Assembly: GCA_024648695.1 (NCBI GenBank)
Contig: JACAVV010000009.1
Location: forward strand, 1-40,842
DNA from: Nitrospina sp.
Lineage (GTDB): Bacteria > Nitrospinota > Nitrospinia > Nitrospinales > JACRGP01
Length of the DNA: 40,842 nucleotides
Direction: 5' to 3'
In this document: piece after piece, positions 1 to 8,509 of the stretch
Layout: each line of letters opens with the position of its first letter
Position numbering within the stretch: position 1 is the first letter of the stretch
Position numbers and translations under genes: made by a program
The notes under the pieces: model-generated
The model's database searches: none
What the model saw: the letters and a program-made list of their open reading frames with translations, nothing else
Told to the model about the DNA's origin: nothing

Positions 1-1
1 C

Positions 2-127
2 GTCTTCAATCAGGTTTTTTCAATAGGAAGCCAAAGTTTTATAACAAATTCCCTCACCGAAATGCGCAATTTAAAATTCTCTCTCGATTTTAATAATTCT
101 GAGACTCTCATGCAATATGCGGGCTAA
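2..127 (+). CDS. C-terminal fragment of a truncated gene
   Basis: An open frame enters from the left edge and ends at a TAA at 125-127, giving about 41 residues. The composition looks protein-like (mixed hydrophobic and polar residues, few rare residues), while the neighbouring frame, which stops near 93, is rich in Arg, Lys and Phe and less convincing. The gene body lies outside the window, so no family can be named. It points the same way as the permease gene that follows about 110 nt downstream. It could also be non-coding. Confidence 0.35.
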   Translation, partial: VFNQVFSIGSQSFITNSLTEMRNLKFSLDFNNSETLMQYAG

Positions 128-235
128 CCTCTTCCAAATCACAGCGAACAGGGATTCGTACTGGTAAGGCGAACGGGTTCTGGTGTATCCTTGTAGAACT
201 TTATCCTCCTTAAAAAACGTAAGATTTTCTGTTCC

Positions 236-1537
236 ATGAAAACCATCCATCGCTACATTCTCAAAGAACTCCTGAAAGTGTTCTTTATGGCTCTGTTTTT
301 TTTGACGATGGTCATGTTCATGGAACAGATTCTTTTCATTACCGCCCTCATCGTTAACCGGCCCATCACCTTCACAGAAGGTCTGCGGATGGTGATCTAT
401 ATCATTCCCCCTTTACTTGCACTCACCATACCCGCCAGTTTGCTGATTGCCTCGGTGGTCACCTTCAATCAGTTATCTGCTGATAGCGAAATTCATGCGA
501 TGAAAGCGCAGGGCTGGAGCTTTATGTTCCTCATGCGACCGGTCATGTACCTGTCTGGGGCAACCTTTGCCGCTACCGTTTTCGTGATTTTTGTTGCCAT
601 ACCCTGGGGCAATCAATCGTTCAAGCAAATGATTTTTGATATCGTTCAGAACCGCGCATATTTCGATATCAAAACCCGCGTCTTCAACAGTGATTTCAAA
701 GACCTGATTTTCTTCGTTAACGATATGGAATCCAATAACAGCCTTAAGAATATTTTTGTTGCCAAGTCATCAGGTGATGGTCCCTCAAAAATAATCACTT
801 CGCAGTTTGGCCAAATAATTTCTGATCCCGAAGACCTGAAGATACAACTGCACTTGAAGGAAGGGGCCATCCATGAGATGGACGACAACGGGAAGGAATA
901 CCGGATCACAAAATTTGAAAAATATTTTCTGGCACTGGACCTTCCCAGTGGAAAAAAGTTGCAAAAGTTGATCCTCGACCGCAACCGCGAATTGTCCTAT
1001 ACAAAACTCAAGGAACGCATCGCCAGAAAGAGGCAGGAAGGACGCAAGGTATTTCGGGAGCAGGTCATTCTTTATAAAAAGTTTGCATTACCCTTCACCT
1101 GCCTGCTATTCGGGTTTGCAGGGGCTCCCCTGGGAATCAAAGCCACCCGCTCCGGAAAGTCCGGTGGTGCGGTGATCAGCACCTTTGTTCTGGTGAGCTA
1201 TTATGTCCTGATGATATTCACTCAAAACATGGGGGCTCATAACCTCATGCCTCCAATGATAGCGGTTTGGATTCCCAATATGATTCTTTTCGCCTTTGCT
1301 TTTTATGTTTCCTATATAGCCCAAAAGGAAAAACCGTTCACCGTGTTGAATCTGTTATTTTACTGGTGCTGGCGAATTCAAAATGCTTTCAGAAAAAAAC
1401 CAGATCAAAGTTCATCCAGAAATTCGGATAAAAACCAAAAAGAAAAGGCACGTTCCCGGAGGCAAGCAGAACTGGAAAAAACCACTCAGCAAATTTTAAA
1501 CAAAAAGATCAAGGCGATAAACTCTCCCAACGCTTAA
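236..1537 (+). CDS. LptF/LptG family LPS-export permease
   Basis: Membrane subunit of the Lpt ABC transporter (YjgP/YjgQ family), which extracts lipopolysaccharide from the inner membrane and passes it to the periplasmic bridge. The 433 residues show the family layout. Hydrophobic helices lie near residues 10-35, 55-80 and 95-122, a periplasmic beta-rich domain spans about 125-265, and three more helices lie between about 278 and 365. Near the fourth helix is a GAPLGIKATRSGKSGG stretch typical of the family. After the last helix comes an unusual tail of about 60 residues, very rich in Lys, Arg, Gln and Asn, probably cytoplasmic. LptF and LptG are usually adjacent, but no partner lies downstream, so it may lie to the left or elsewhere. 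F versus G cannot be decided here. No strong Shine-Dalgarno precedes the ATG. The stop lies 2 nt from the stop of the convergent gene. Confidence 0.9.
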   Translation: MKTIHRYILKELLKVFFMALFFLTMVMFMEQILFITALIVNRPITFTEGLRMVIYIIPPLLALTIPASLLIASVVTFNQLSADSEIHAMKAQGWSFMFLMRPVMYLSGATFAATVFVIFVAIPWGNQSFKQMIFDIVQNRAYFDIKTRVFNSDFKDLIFFVNDMESNNSLKNIFVAKSSGDGPSKIITSQFGQIISDPEDLKIQLHLKEGAIHEMDDNGKEYRITKFEKYFLALDLPSGKKLQKLILDRNRELSYTKLKERIARKRQEGRKVFREQVILYKKFALPFTCLLFGFAGAPLGIKATRSGKSGGAVISTFVLVSYYVLMIFTQNMGAHNLMPPMIAVWIPNMILFAFAFYVSYIAQKEKPFTVLNLLFYWCWRIQNAFRKKPDQSSSRNSDKNQKEKARSRRQAELEKTTQQILNKKIKAINSPNA

Positions 1538-1539
1538 AA

Positions 1540-2586
1540 TCAGGATGCTTCCACCTCGGCATTTGATGGGGCTGGATTACTCCACAACCAATACTTTTTG
1601 AAACCAACCAGGATCCTGACAAAGTTCAATAAACAAAGCCCTCCCATATAGGTACCCAAAGAGATAAAGAATCCTCGCTCTAAACCGCCCAGAAAGGGGA
1701 ACGCACAATCGGTCAATAAAATAAAAATTCCAAGGGTAGAAAGTTTATCGGGCATTTCATGGGCTGTGTTGAGAAAGTAACTTTTCATCACCTGACCCGT
1801 GTAGTTTCCGCAATAAAAAGCCAGAAACCACCAACCGGTAAATTGGGATTGAGTTCCCGTAACTAACACATAGCACAAGGCCAGGCTGGCAACTCCAAAA
1901 ACGTTGAATGGGACCGGACTTCTTTTCAATCGAATCAAAATATCAAGGACTGTAAACAGACATCCCAACGCACCCACAATCACTATGGCCCATTCCCAGG
2001 TAAAATCATTCCACATAGACGAACGCCACAACTCGCGTCCCGCAGGAAAAACCCAGGTGACAAAAAACGCCTGAATTAAAAACAATCCTTCCAGGGATCC
2101 TATGGGACCAAAATACAATTCTCCCCGTTCTTTTTGTTCAACCATGGTCGCCGCAAAGGCCAGATAGGATATCCAAAGCATCCCGTAATAGACCCACGGC
2201 GAATCGATACGAATGAACACGAAACAAGCCGCAATGAGTATGGCGCTATTGTAAATATCCAGATAGTGGTCGATGAACTCGCCCAGAGGAGAGCTGGTTC
2301 CGGTCTCCTTGGCGTGCATGCCGTCAAGGTGATCGCCGACAATATAAAAGTGGATCAACAGGGAAAACCAAAGCGCCAGGGAACCAATCGCGAATCCGCC
2401 AGGCTCCCATACCATCGCAAATAGAACCCAAAGTGCGGAGCAGGAAATCAAAGTGATCTGATTGGCTGTTATTTTTTGCGGAACCCATTTATAATAATGA
2501 GCCACATAATATTTTTTAAAAAACCCTAAGGTGATGGAGTAATCCACGCAGTTATAACTGTACTCAGGGTAACGTGCTTTAGTCAT
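1540..2586 (-). CDS. CDP-alcohol phosphatidyltransferase, choline/ethanolamine-phosphotransferase-like
   Basis: Integral membrane enzyme of the CDP-alcohol phosphotransferase family, which joins a CDP-activated head group or diacylglycerol to an alcohol. The signature is complete in spacing: D85, D88-G89, A92-K93, G102, D106 and D110, with Lys in place of the usual Arg. The surrounding words (ANQITLIS near 41-48 and SSPLGEFIDH at 98-107) resemble eukaryotic CPT/EPT enzymes more than bacterial PgsA or PssA. At 348 residues with many hydrophobic helices, it is also nearer the eukaryotic size than the roughly 200 residues of PgsA. It converges with the LptF/G gene (2-nt gap) and is divergent from the SDR gene. 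The substrate is inferred only; ethanolamine or another amino-alcohol phosphate transfer is the leading guess. Confidence 0.85.
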   Translation of the reverse strand: MTKARYPEYSYNCVDYSITLGFFKKYYVAHYYKWVPQKITANQITLISCSALWVLFAMVWEPGGFAIGSLALWFSLLIHFYIVGDHLDGMHAKETGTSSPLGEFIDHYLDIYNSAILIAACFVFIRIDSPWVYYGMLWISYLAFAATMVEQKERGELYFGPIGSLEGLFLIQAFFVTWVFPAGRELWRSSMWNDFTWEWAIVIVGALGCLFTVLDILIRLKRSPVPFNVFGVASLALCYVLVTGTQSQFTGWWFLAFYCGNYTGQVMKSYFLNTAHEMPDKLSTLGIFILLTDCAFPFLGGLERGFFISLGTYMGGLCLLNFVRILVGFKKYWLWSNPAPSNAEVEAS

Positions 2587-2624
2587 GAATGTGGAATCTT
2601 ATCTCTATTTGAAGGATCGATTGA

Positions 2625-3497
2625 TTGAAAAATGAAACTATGAAAGGTAAAGTCTGCCTGATCACCGGTGCCAATTCCGGGATTGGAAAGGAAACAGCCC
2701 AGGCACTTGCAGATTTTGGAGCCACGGTGGTCATGGTCTGCCGAAATGTCGAAAAAGGCAAAACCGCCAGAAACGAAATCATTCAACAAACAGGGAACCA
2801 AAATGTCGGGTTGATCATAGCAGATATGGGTTCACAAAAACAGGTGCATCGTTTGTCCGAATCGTTCAGAAGCCAATACAATTCCTTGCATGTGTTGATC
2901 AATAATGCCGGTTTGATTCTGGGGACCCGGTCCAGCACAGAAGACGGCCTGGAAACCACTCTGGCAGTGAATCATTTGGGTCCATTTTTACTAACCCACT
3001 TACTGTTGGACCTAATAAAAAAAAGCCAACCGGCGAGAATTATCAACGTGTCATCCACCGTCCATAAGTGGGCTCGTATTCGATTTGACGATTTAAACTG
3101 GGAAAAAGGTTACAAGCCAATGAAGGTTTACAGCCAATCGAAACTCGCCAATATTCTGTTCACCTACCAACTCGCAAAAAAACTTGAAGGAGAACAAATT
3201 ACAGTCAATGCCCTGCACCCTGGAGTCATCGGCAGTAACTTTGGCCAAAGCGGATCGCCGATTCACCGGTTCTTTATCAATCTTGGCAAGCCCTTTTTGA
3301 CTTCCTCAAAAAAGGGAGCCTCGACATCCATCTATCTTGCAAGTTCGAATGACGTGGAAGGAATCACAGGAAAATATTTTGTGGACAGGAGAGCGGTTGC
3401 CTCTTCGAAGTACTCATACGACGCAGACATTCAATCCAGGTTTTGGGAAGTCAGCCTAGCCTTGACCGGTCTCAATGGAGAAAAACAGTATGCCTAA
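2625..3497 (+). CDS. short-chain dehydrogenase/reductase (retinol-dehydrogenase-like)
   Basis: NAD(P)-dependent oxidoreductase with a classical SDR Rossmann fold. Visible motifs are TGANSGIG at residues 14-21 (dinucleotide binding), NNAG near 90-93, a conserved Ser in VSST, and the catalytic pair Y169 and K173 in YSQSK. Length (290) is typical of the retinol dehydrogenase/WW-oxidoreductase-like branch, which acts on lipophilic alcohols or aldehydes. The TTG at 2625 is favoured as start because GAAGGA (2611-2616) lies 8 nt upstream. The ATG at 2640 has no such site and would remove five residues ahead of the fold. The 3' end overlaps the next gene, so the two are probably co-transcribed. The actual substrate is unknown. 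Confidence 0.88.
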   Translation: MKNETMKGKVCLITGANSGIGKETAQALADFGATVVMVCRNVEKGKTARNEIIQQTGNQNVGLIIADMGSQKQVHRLSESFRSQYNSLHVLINNAGLILGTRSSTEDGLETTLAVNHLGPFLLTHLLLDLIKKSQPARIINVSSTVHKWARIRFDDLNWEKGYKPMKVYSQSKLANILFTYQLAKKLEGEQITVNALHPGVIGSNFGQSGSPIHRFFINLGKPFLTSSKKGASTSIYLASSNDVEGITGKYFVDRRAVASSKYSYDADIQSRFWEVSLALTGLNGEKQYA

Positions 3498-4212
3498 AAA
3501 AGTTTGCCTTTCAATCGATATGGAACCCGACTGTCCGCCCTTTTTAAATACTTTTCGCGGCATCGAAGAAGGCACGGACCCCTTTTTAAAACTTCTCGAC
3601 CAGGAAAATATCAAAGCCACCTTCTTCACTACAGGGCAAGTCGCCAGAAAGTACCCCAAAACCATCTCAGCGATAGTGGAGCAAGGTCACGAATTGGCCT
3701 GTCATGGTGATAGCCACAAACCATTCCCTTACATGAATCGTGAGGAAGCAGAACGCGAGATCACCGAATCCAGCAAAACCCTGCGGGAATTTGCCGACGT
3801 GGTTTCCTTTCGGGCACCCAACTTGATGTTTCCTGATGAATATCTGGATTTGCTGGAAAAGGCGGAATACAAAATTGATTCCTCCGAAGCTAAATACAAA
3901 CCGGCCTACTACAAACCCTCGCCCAAAACCACATTGCAGAGAATTCCCGCATCAGTCACGTCTTCAGTTTTAAGGCTTCCCGACTGGATCCGTTTTCCTT
4001 ATTTAAGGGTGCTGTCAGATCCCGTGGTGCTGTTTGTTCATCCCTGGGAATTTGTCGATTTAAGGAAAGAACATCTACGTCTCGACTGCCGCTTTAAAAC
4101 CGGACAAACGGCTTTGGAGTGCTTGTTCACAGTTATCAAATATTTCAAATCCAGGGGATCTGATTTTTTTCCGATCCGGGAATTAGCGGGCGCGAACAGG
4201 ATTTCCCGTTAA
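3490..4212 (+). CDS. polysaccharide deacetylase family protein (NodB fold)
   Basis: Carbohydrate esterase 4/NodB-type metal-dependent de-N-acetylase, expected to remove acetyl groups from an amino sugar in a glycan or glycolipid. Key residues are present: D10 and D14 in the SIDMEPD motif, the metal-binding H72-x3-H76 in CHGDSH, a Phe-Arg-Ala-Pro (SFRAP) motif, and a C-terminal FVHPWEF His motif. There is no signal peptide, so it probably acts in the cytoplasm, as enzymes working on lipid-linked intermediates do. The start is set at ATG 3490 because GGAG (3477-3480) lies about 9 nt upstream; an in-frame ATG at 3475 would add five residues. It overlaps the SDR stop by 8 nt, which implies translational coupling. 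Its 3' end overlaps the convergent sulfatase-fold gene by 30 nt. Confidence 0.87.
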   Translation: MPKKVCLSIDMEPDCPPFLNTFRGIEEGTDPFLKLLDQENIKATFFTTGQVARKYPKTISAIVEQGHELACHGDSHKPFPYMNREEAEREITESSKTLREFADVVSFRAPNLMFPDEYLDLLEKAEYKIDSSEAKYKPAYYKPSPKTTLQRIPASVTSSVLRLPDWIRFPYLRVLSDPVVLFVHPWEFVDLRKEHLRLDCRFKTGQTALECLFTVIKYFKSRGSDFFPIRELAGANRISR

Positions 4213-6225
4213 AAACCCGTCGTCCCACACCCGGTTTTTCTCCACCAGGTAAGACCAGTAATTGACGCGATCGCACCAGTCGCGCACCTCCTGGGGAGTG
4301 AAAGGCGTTCCCGCCAAAGAAGCCGTAATGGGCGCATTGGGAACAAATGTCGGCGCCACCCAGGCGGTTTCAGGATTGTTGTTTTTTACATACAAAGTAT
4401 GTCCGCCCTTATCCACCCGAAACCCCGGATTCCGGATCGCTACCGAAACACGTTCTTCGGCAGAAATCTGATTTAACAAATTGTTCCCGAAACTTGCAAC
4501 GGGACGATGATCCCCAATCAGTGCAAGCAGGGTGGGCATGATATCGACCTGGCTCGCAGTGAAGGAATCCACTCGCGGTGTTTGCCCCAAAGACCCTGGA
4601 GGACCGATCATCAATGCAGAGGTCCAAACCTTGTAATCCACGGGCATGCCTTTGAGACGGTCATCCACATTTTCGTCCGTGTTGTCTGAATGATCTCCCA
4701 GAACAAGAATGATTGTATTCTTCCATCGCTTACGTTGTTTCAAAAACTCGATCACGCGTCCAACGTGAAAATCCAGATTCTTGAGAACCATGTTGTAGCG
4801 GGTTTCAATATCTTCAATGCCACCCGTGTCCACCTTACTGGCATCCCCTGCGGCAGTGAGAGGAACGAAGAACGAATCTTCCAAGGTATAAGGCGTATGC
4901 GTTCCCGCGGGTGCGATATAAGCAAAAATGGGCTTATCCGGCTTTTCCTTGTCCTGGGCTTCGATAAGACCCATCAATTTGTCCATGATCATTTGATCGC
5001 TCATACGGCGAGTCACGATCAAATCGTTTTCAGGAAGTTCAAACACGATGTGGTCGAACCAGCGCCGCGCCCATTCCAGTTGATTATCGAAACTGGGATT
5101 CGATCCCCAAAATGCCATGTTTGTGTATCCGTAATCGCGGCGCAATCGTTTCGGCAGGGAGTCCACCTCCAGATTTGAAAAATTGGAAATAATAAACTTG
5201 TCCTTATGCGGCCAAAGTGAGGTGTTGATAGAAAAGAAACCAGCGGCACTGGGAAACCCGTTGGAAATAAACCGGGGATACACCACCCCCTCCTTACTCA
5301 GACGGTCCAGATTGGGTGTTGGCGAAGGTTTCACATTGTTCATGCCGAAACCTACATTGCGTCCCCTAAGCGATTCCACCACAAAAATTAAAATATCCGG
5401 AGGCTCCTTTAGAGGTTTTATAGGTGGAGGATTCTTAACATTATCCTGTCGTACCAAAGGAAAATCGGGATTCAACCACTGGGTGTCAGGGGAAGGATGA
5501 GATACCATACGCAGAAGTTTTATCGATTCCTCTTCATTGTCCGGAGGTGGACTGTCGTCCAGGTTCAGAAACGAATCAAGGAACAACATCTCCGCCGTCT
5601 TGAACATAGGAACCTGATGCTTGTCTGCAGAAAGCAAAGGAATCCCCATTATTGAAGCGGCCAACAGAAATGCAATGAAAATTGATTTATCCGGATGATA
5701 TTCCACCTTCCGCTTTTTATAGCGGACACTTAAAACGCCCATCACGATCCATGCCATGAACACCAATCCGAGGGACATTATTATATAGGCTAAATCATTC
5801 AGTAAGGGTTGGTACAATTCACTGGAAACCAGGCTGTTGGGCCGAACGTAAGTGACCATCATAGCTGGCGAAAAACGTTGACCGATATACCTCAACATTC
5901 CAAAATCCACCTGACCCAGTAAAATCACACTGGCAAAAAAAGCCAATGCCAGCCCCGTCACAAAGGGACGAACCGGTGTCAAAAGTTTCCAGACCCCCAA
6001 AAACAGAACACCCACGGCAAGTAATTCAGGAAGGTTAAACGCCATCGCTATGATTATTGCGTTCAAGGGCGCCGCCACTATTTTGTTACCACTGGGATCA
6101 GTTCCAAAATAATGGTGGACGATCCCTAAAAAGCGTGCGAAAACAGTGATCAGGGACGCAAACACGATAGGATGAACCAATTGCGGTTTTAGATCTTTCA
6201 ACCTTTTTAAAATCATATATCTCAA
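4183..6225 (-). CDS. membrane-anchored sulfatase / LTA-synthase-fold enzyme
   Basis: Alkaline-phosphatase-superfamily protein of 680 residues. The N-terminal part carries about five hydrophobic helices (roughly 20-36, 50-78, 88-107, 145-166 and 181-200). The extracytoplasmic catalytic domain spans about 275-620. The metal-site motif VVESLRG places E284. The nucleophile region reads NGFPSAAG, so S326 is the likely nucleophile where LtaS has Thr. A GTHTPY motif gives H443, and LGDHSDN gives D511 and H512. This layout matches LtaS/phosphoglycerol transferases and phosphoethanolamine transferases, which move a phospho-alcohol from a phospholipid to a glycan or glycolipid, as well as true sulfatases. 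No Cys or Ser in a C/S-x-P-x-R sulfatase motif is seen, which favours phospho-alcohol transfer. It is divergent from the flippase-like gene. Confidence 0.85.
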   Translation of the reverse strand: MRYMILKRLKDLKPQLVHPIVFASLITVFARFLGIVHHYFGTDPSGNKIVAAPLNAIIIAMAFNLPELLAVGVLFLGVWKLLTPVRPFVTGLALAFFASVILLGQVDFGMLRYIGQRFSPAMMVTYVRPNSLVSSELYQPLLNDLAYIIMSLGLVFMAWIVMGVLSVRYKKRKVEYHPDKSIFIAFLLAASIMGIPLLSADKHQVPMFKTAEMLFLDSFLNLDDSPPPDNEEESIKLLRMVSHPSPDTQWLNPDFPLVRQDNVKNPPPIKPLKEPPDILIFVVESLRGRNVGFGMNNVKPSPTPNLDRLSKEGVVYPRFISNGFPSAAGFFSINTSLWPHKDKFIISNFSNLEVDSLPKRLRRDYGYTNMAFWGSNPSFDNQLEWARRWFDHIVFELPENDLIVTRRMSDQMIMDKLMGLIEAQDKEKPDKPIFAYIAPAGTHTPYTLEDSFFVPLTAAGDASKVDTGGIEDIETRYNMVLKNLDFHVGRVIEFLKQRKRWKNTIILVLGDHSDNTDENVDDRLKGMPVDYKVWTSALMIGPPGSLGQTPRVDSFTASQVDIMPTLLALIGDHRPVASFGNNLLNQISAEERVSVAIRNPGFRVDKGGHTLYVKNNNPETAWVAPTFVPNAPITASLAGTPFTPQEVRDWCDRVNYWSYLVEKNRVWDDGFLTGNPVRAR

Positions 6226-6312
6226 ATCAAAGTTAAATTTTGCAGGGATTTCATTTAATATAGGGTGGATTTTGAAGAGGACAGGAAAAGTTTTTCAAGA
6301 TAACGTTGGGAT

Positions 6313-7293
6313 ATGACAAAGTTAAAATCAAATTGGAAAAAATGGGGCGGCATATTGGCCTGGCTGATCGCTTCCTTTCTATTATACCTTTGCTTTCGCG
6401 ACATCGAATGGGAACGTGCCTGGTTTGAATTGAAACAGGCACGGCCGGCTTGGCTGATGATGGCAATTATATTTAATCTGTCCATCTTCGTTTTTTGGGC
6501 CTGTCAATGGATCGTCTTTTTACCCCGCAATTACAAGGTCCATTTTTCGCGCATGATCCAGGTGAACGCCTTGATGTCCATGGCCACCAACTCAGTCCCT
6601 TTCCTCGGAGGACACGCATTGGGTGTCATCCTTTTATCGAAACGGGAAAAAGTGGGCAGTGCCGTGGCCTTGTCCATTCTGGCCCTTGACCAATTGGCCG
6701 AGGGCCTTGCAAAAATCAGCGTCCTGCTATTAATCGCATTGTTCACGCCTATTCCCTTATGGTTGAAACAGGGAATTATAGTATTGGTCAGCGGTGTGGT
6801 ATTGCTCTTGTGCATTTTGTTGGTCATGGCTCACCGGCATTCGACTTTAGCTTCTCACTCTCCGGAGGAACCACATGGCCGCCTGGAATCTATAAAGCAG
6901 TTTATCATACGTTGGGCTCACCATTTGGAAGCCATGCGCGACGCTAAAAAATTTTTCACAGGATATGTCCTGGCATTAGCCATGAAAGCAGGTGAAGGTT
7001 TGGCGATTTGGGCGGTACAAAAAAGCCTTGGACTGGATCTGCCGGCAGGCCACGTTTTACTGGTTCTCGCTACGGTTAATCTAGCCACCATGATACCCAT
7101 GGCCCCGGGTAACCTGGGAGTTTATGAAGCCGCTGTGTTCTTTGTGTACCAATTTCTCGGTGTCTCTGCGGAGGTCGCTTTAGGTCTGGCCCTGTTTCAG
7201 CACTTGCTGTTTCTTTTGCCTATGGCAGGAACGGGTTATATCCTTCTGTTTTTCCAAAACATGTTCCAGGTTCAAACCCAGGAGGCTTCTTGA
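6313..7293 (+). CDS. lysylphosphatidylglycerol-synthase-type flippase-like membrane protein (UPF0104)
   Basis: Polytopic inner-membrane protein of 326 residues, with about eight hydrophobic helices spread over the whole length. It matches the membrane domain of the lysylphosphatidylglycerol synthase/UPF0104 family. The diagnostic C-terminal motif PMAPGNLGVYEAA lies near residues 258-270, followed by FQHLLFLLP. It lacks the C-terminal aminoacyl-transferase domain of MprF, so it belongs to the stand-alone group often found in glycolipid clusters and thought to help flip or handle lipids. It is divergent from the sulfatase-fold gene (87-nt spacer) and convergent with the glycosyltransferase. A role in moving a glycolipid across the membrane is an inference from context. 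Confidence 0.82.
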   Translation: MTKLKSNWKKWGGILAWLIASFLLYLCFRDIEWERAWFELKQARPAWLMMAIIFNLSIFVFWACQWIVFLPRNYKVHFSRMIQVNALMSMATNSVPFLGGHALGVILLSKREKVGSAVALSILALDQLAEGLAKISVLLLIALFTPIPLWLKQGIIVLVSGVVLLLCILLVMAHRHSTLASHSPEEPHGRLESIKQFIIRWAHHLEAMRDAKKFFTGYVLALAMKAGEGLAIWAVQKSLGLDLPAGHVLLVLATVNLATMIPMAPGNLGVYEAAVFFVYQFLGVSAEVALGLALFQHLLFLLPMAGTGYILLFFQNMFQVQTQEAS

Positions 7294-7327
7294 CACTTGC
7301 GTTATGTTGCGATTGGCAGTAGGGAAC

Positions 7328-8509
7328 TCAAGCGACTAACAGGGAGGGTTTAACAGGTACGGTCACCCCGCGTTTTTCCAAAGCAAGGTTATAAATTTCC
7401 ATATGCTTTTTAATGACGTCGTCCCAATGGACCGGTGGGAGAGTTTCCCGATTGTGTTTTGCAATTGCGGAACGTAAATCGTGATTCTCAATCAATTGCA
7501 CAATACTGTTGGCCATTTCCGTATCGTTTCCCGCAAGGATGCCTTCCCGTCCACACTGAATGTATTCACTCACTCCGGAGCGTTGCATAGCGATTATCGG
7601 GAGTCCCGCGCAACGGGCTTCATAAGCGGCAATGCTGAAGGATTCCAAAATCGTCGGCAGGACAAAAATGTCGGAATCCGAAAACACCTTTTTAATCGTT
7701 TCTTTCGATTGATATCCCATCAGCTCAACGACATTCCGCAAGGACATGCGGTCGACCATTTTTTCCAGATCCGAACGCTGGGGACCATCGCCAATAATTT
7801 TGAATCGAACCCGTGTATCAGGCGACAACGCCTTCAATACCTCGGGAATCATACGGAGCAAAGCTTTGGCACGTTTTTTTTGGTTTAAGCGCAAAACGGT
7901 AACAATCGATACTTCCTTTTTCGACCGGCACGATTCAGGAAGCTTCCATTCCGAATGCTCTATCCCGTTAGGTAATATATGGACCGTATGCTCATTGACC
8001 AGGGATTTCACATCTTTAGCCGCCACGCCACTCACTGCAGAAAACAGAACAGGCCATTTCGACCACTTGAACGGCTTGTCCAAAGCACCCAGGACTTTTG
8101 TGAAATTCCTGAGAATCGAGTGGCAGGTCAGAACGGTTGGAAAGCCCATTTTCTGACTCACATAAGCTCCGCCATAAGAAAGTGGAGTTACCACACTGGT
8201 ATGGCAATGCACGACATCAAACTGCTCGCGGGTCAAAATCGACTGGATTTTCTTGAAAGCGGAGGGTGTCCATACCAGACCTAACCCGGGAATGCGTGGT
8301 GTATTTAAGCGGTGAACCAGTACCCCTTCGGTATTGCTTTCCCCTGGCGTGGAAGTGATGATTTGCACCTCATGGCCTTCAGACATCAATTGCAAAGCCA
8401 GATCACGTAACTGAAATTCGATCCCGCCGATTCTCGGCAGATACCAATCGCAAATCATGGCGATCTTGAGTTTGCCTTTAAGACTTGGGCTGTGGGTCAA
8501 TTTGTTCAA
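7328..8509 (-). CDS. glycosyltransferase family 4 (PIG-A-like)
   Basis: Retaining GT-B glycosyltransferase of 393 residues. The N-terminal acceptor domain has the GGIEFQL motif near residues 28-34, right after the first beta strand (MICDWYLPR), as in the PIG-A/GPI-GlcNAc transferase branch of GT4. The C-terminal nucleotide-sugar domain has the E-x7-E motif at E289 and E297 (ESFSIAAYE). No membrane helix is evident, so it probably acts on a lipid acceptor at the cytoplasmic face. The start is TTG at 8509, which forms a TTGA overlap with the stop of the upstream oxygenase gene, implying translational coupling. The donor (UDP-GlcNAc in the eukaryotic relatives) cannot be confirmed from sequence. 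Confidence 0.88.
   Translation of the reverse strand: MNKLTHSPSLKGKLKIAMICDWYLPRIGGIEFQLRDLALQLMSEGHEVQIITSTPGESNTEGVLVHRLNTPRIPGLGLVWTPSAFKKIQSILTREQFDVVHCHTSVVTPLSYGGAYVSQKMGFPTVLTCHSILRNFTKVLGALDKPFKWSKWPVLFSAVSGVAAKDVKSLVNEHTVHILPNGIEHSEWKLPESCRSKKEVSIVTVLRLNQKKRAKALLRMIPEVLKALSPDTRVRFKIIGDGPQRSDLEKMVDRMSLRNVVELMGYQSKETIKKVFSDSDIFVLPTILESFSIAAYEARCAGLPIIAMQRSGVSEYIQCGREGILAGNDTEMANSIVQLIENHDLRSAIAKHNRETLPPVHWDDVIKKHMEIYNLALEKRGVTVPVKPSLLVA

Noticed and set aside
4690-5178. A 162-codon open frame on the plus strand inside the sulfatase-fold gene
   Set aside because: It lies wholly antisense to the conserved catalytic domain and shows no protein family features.
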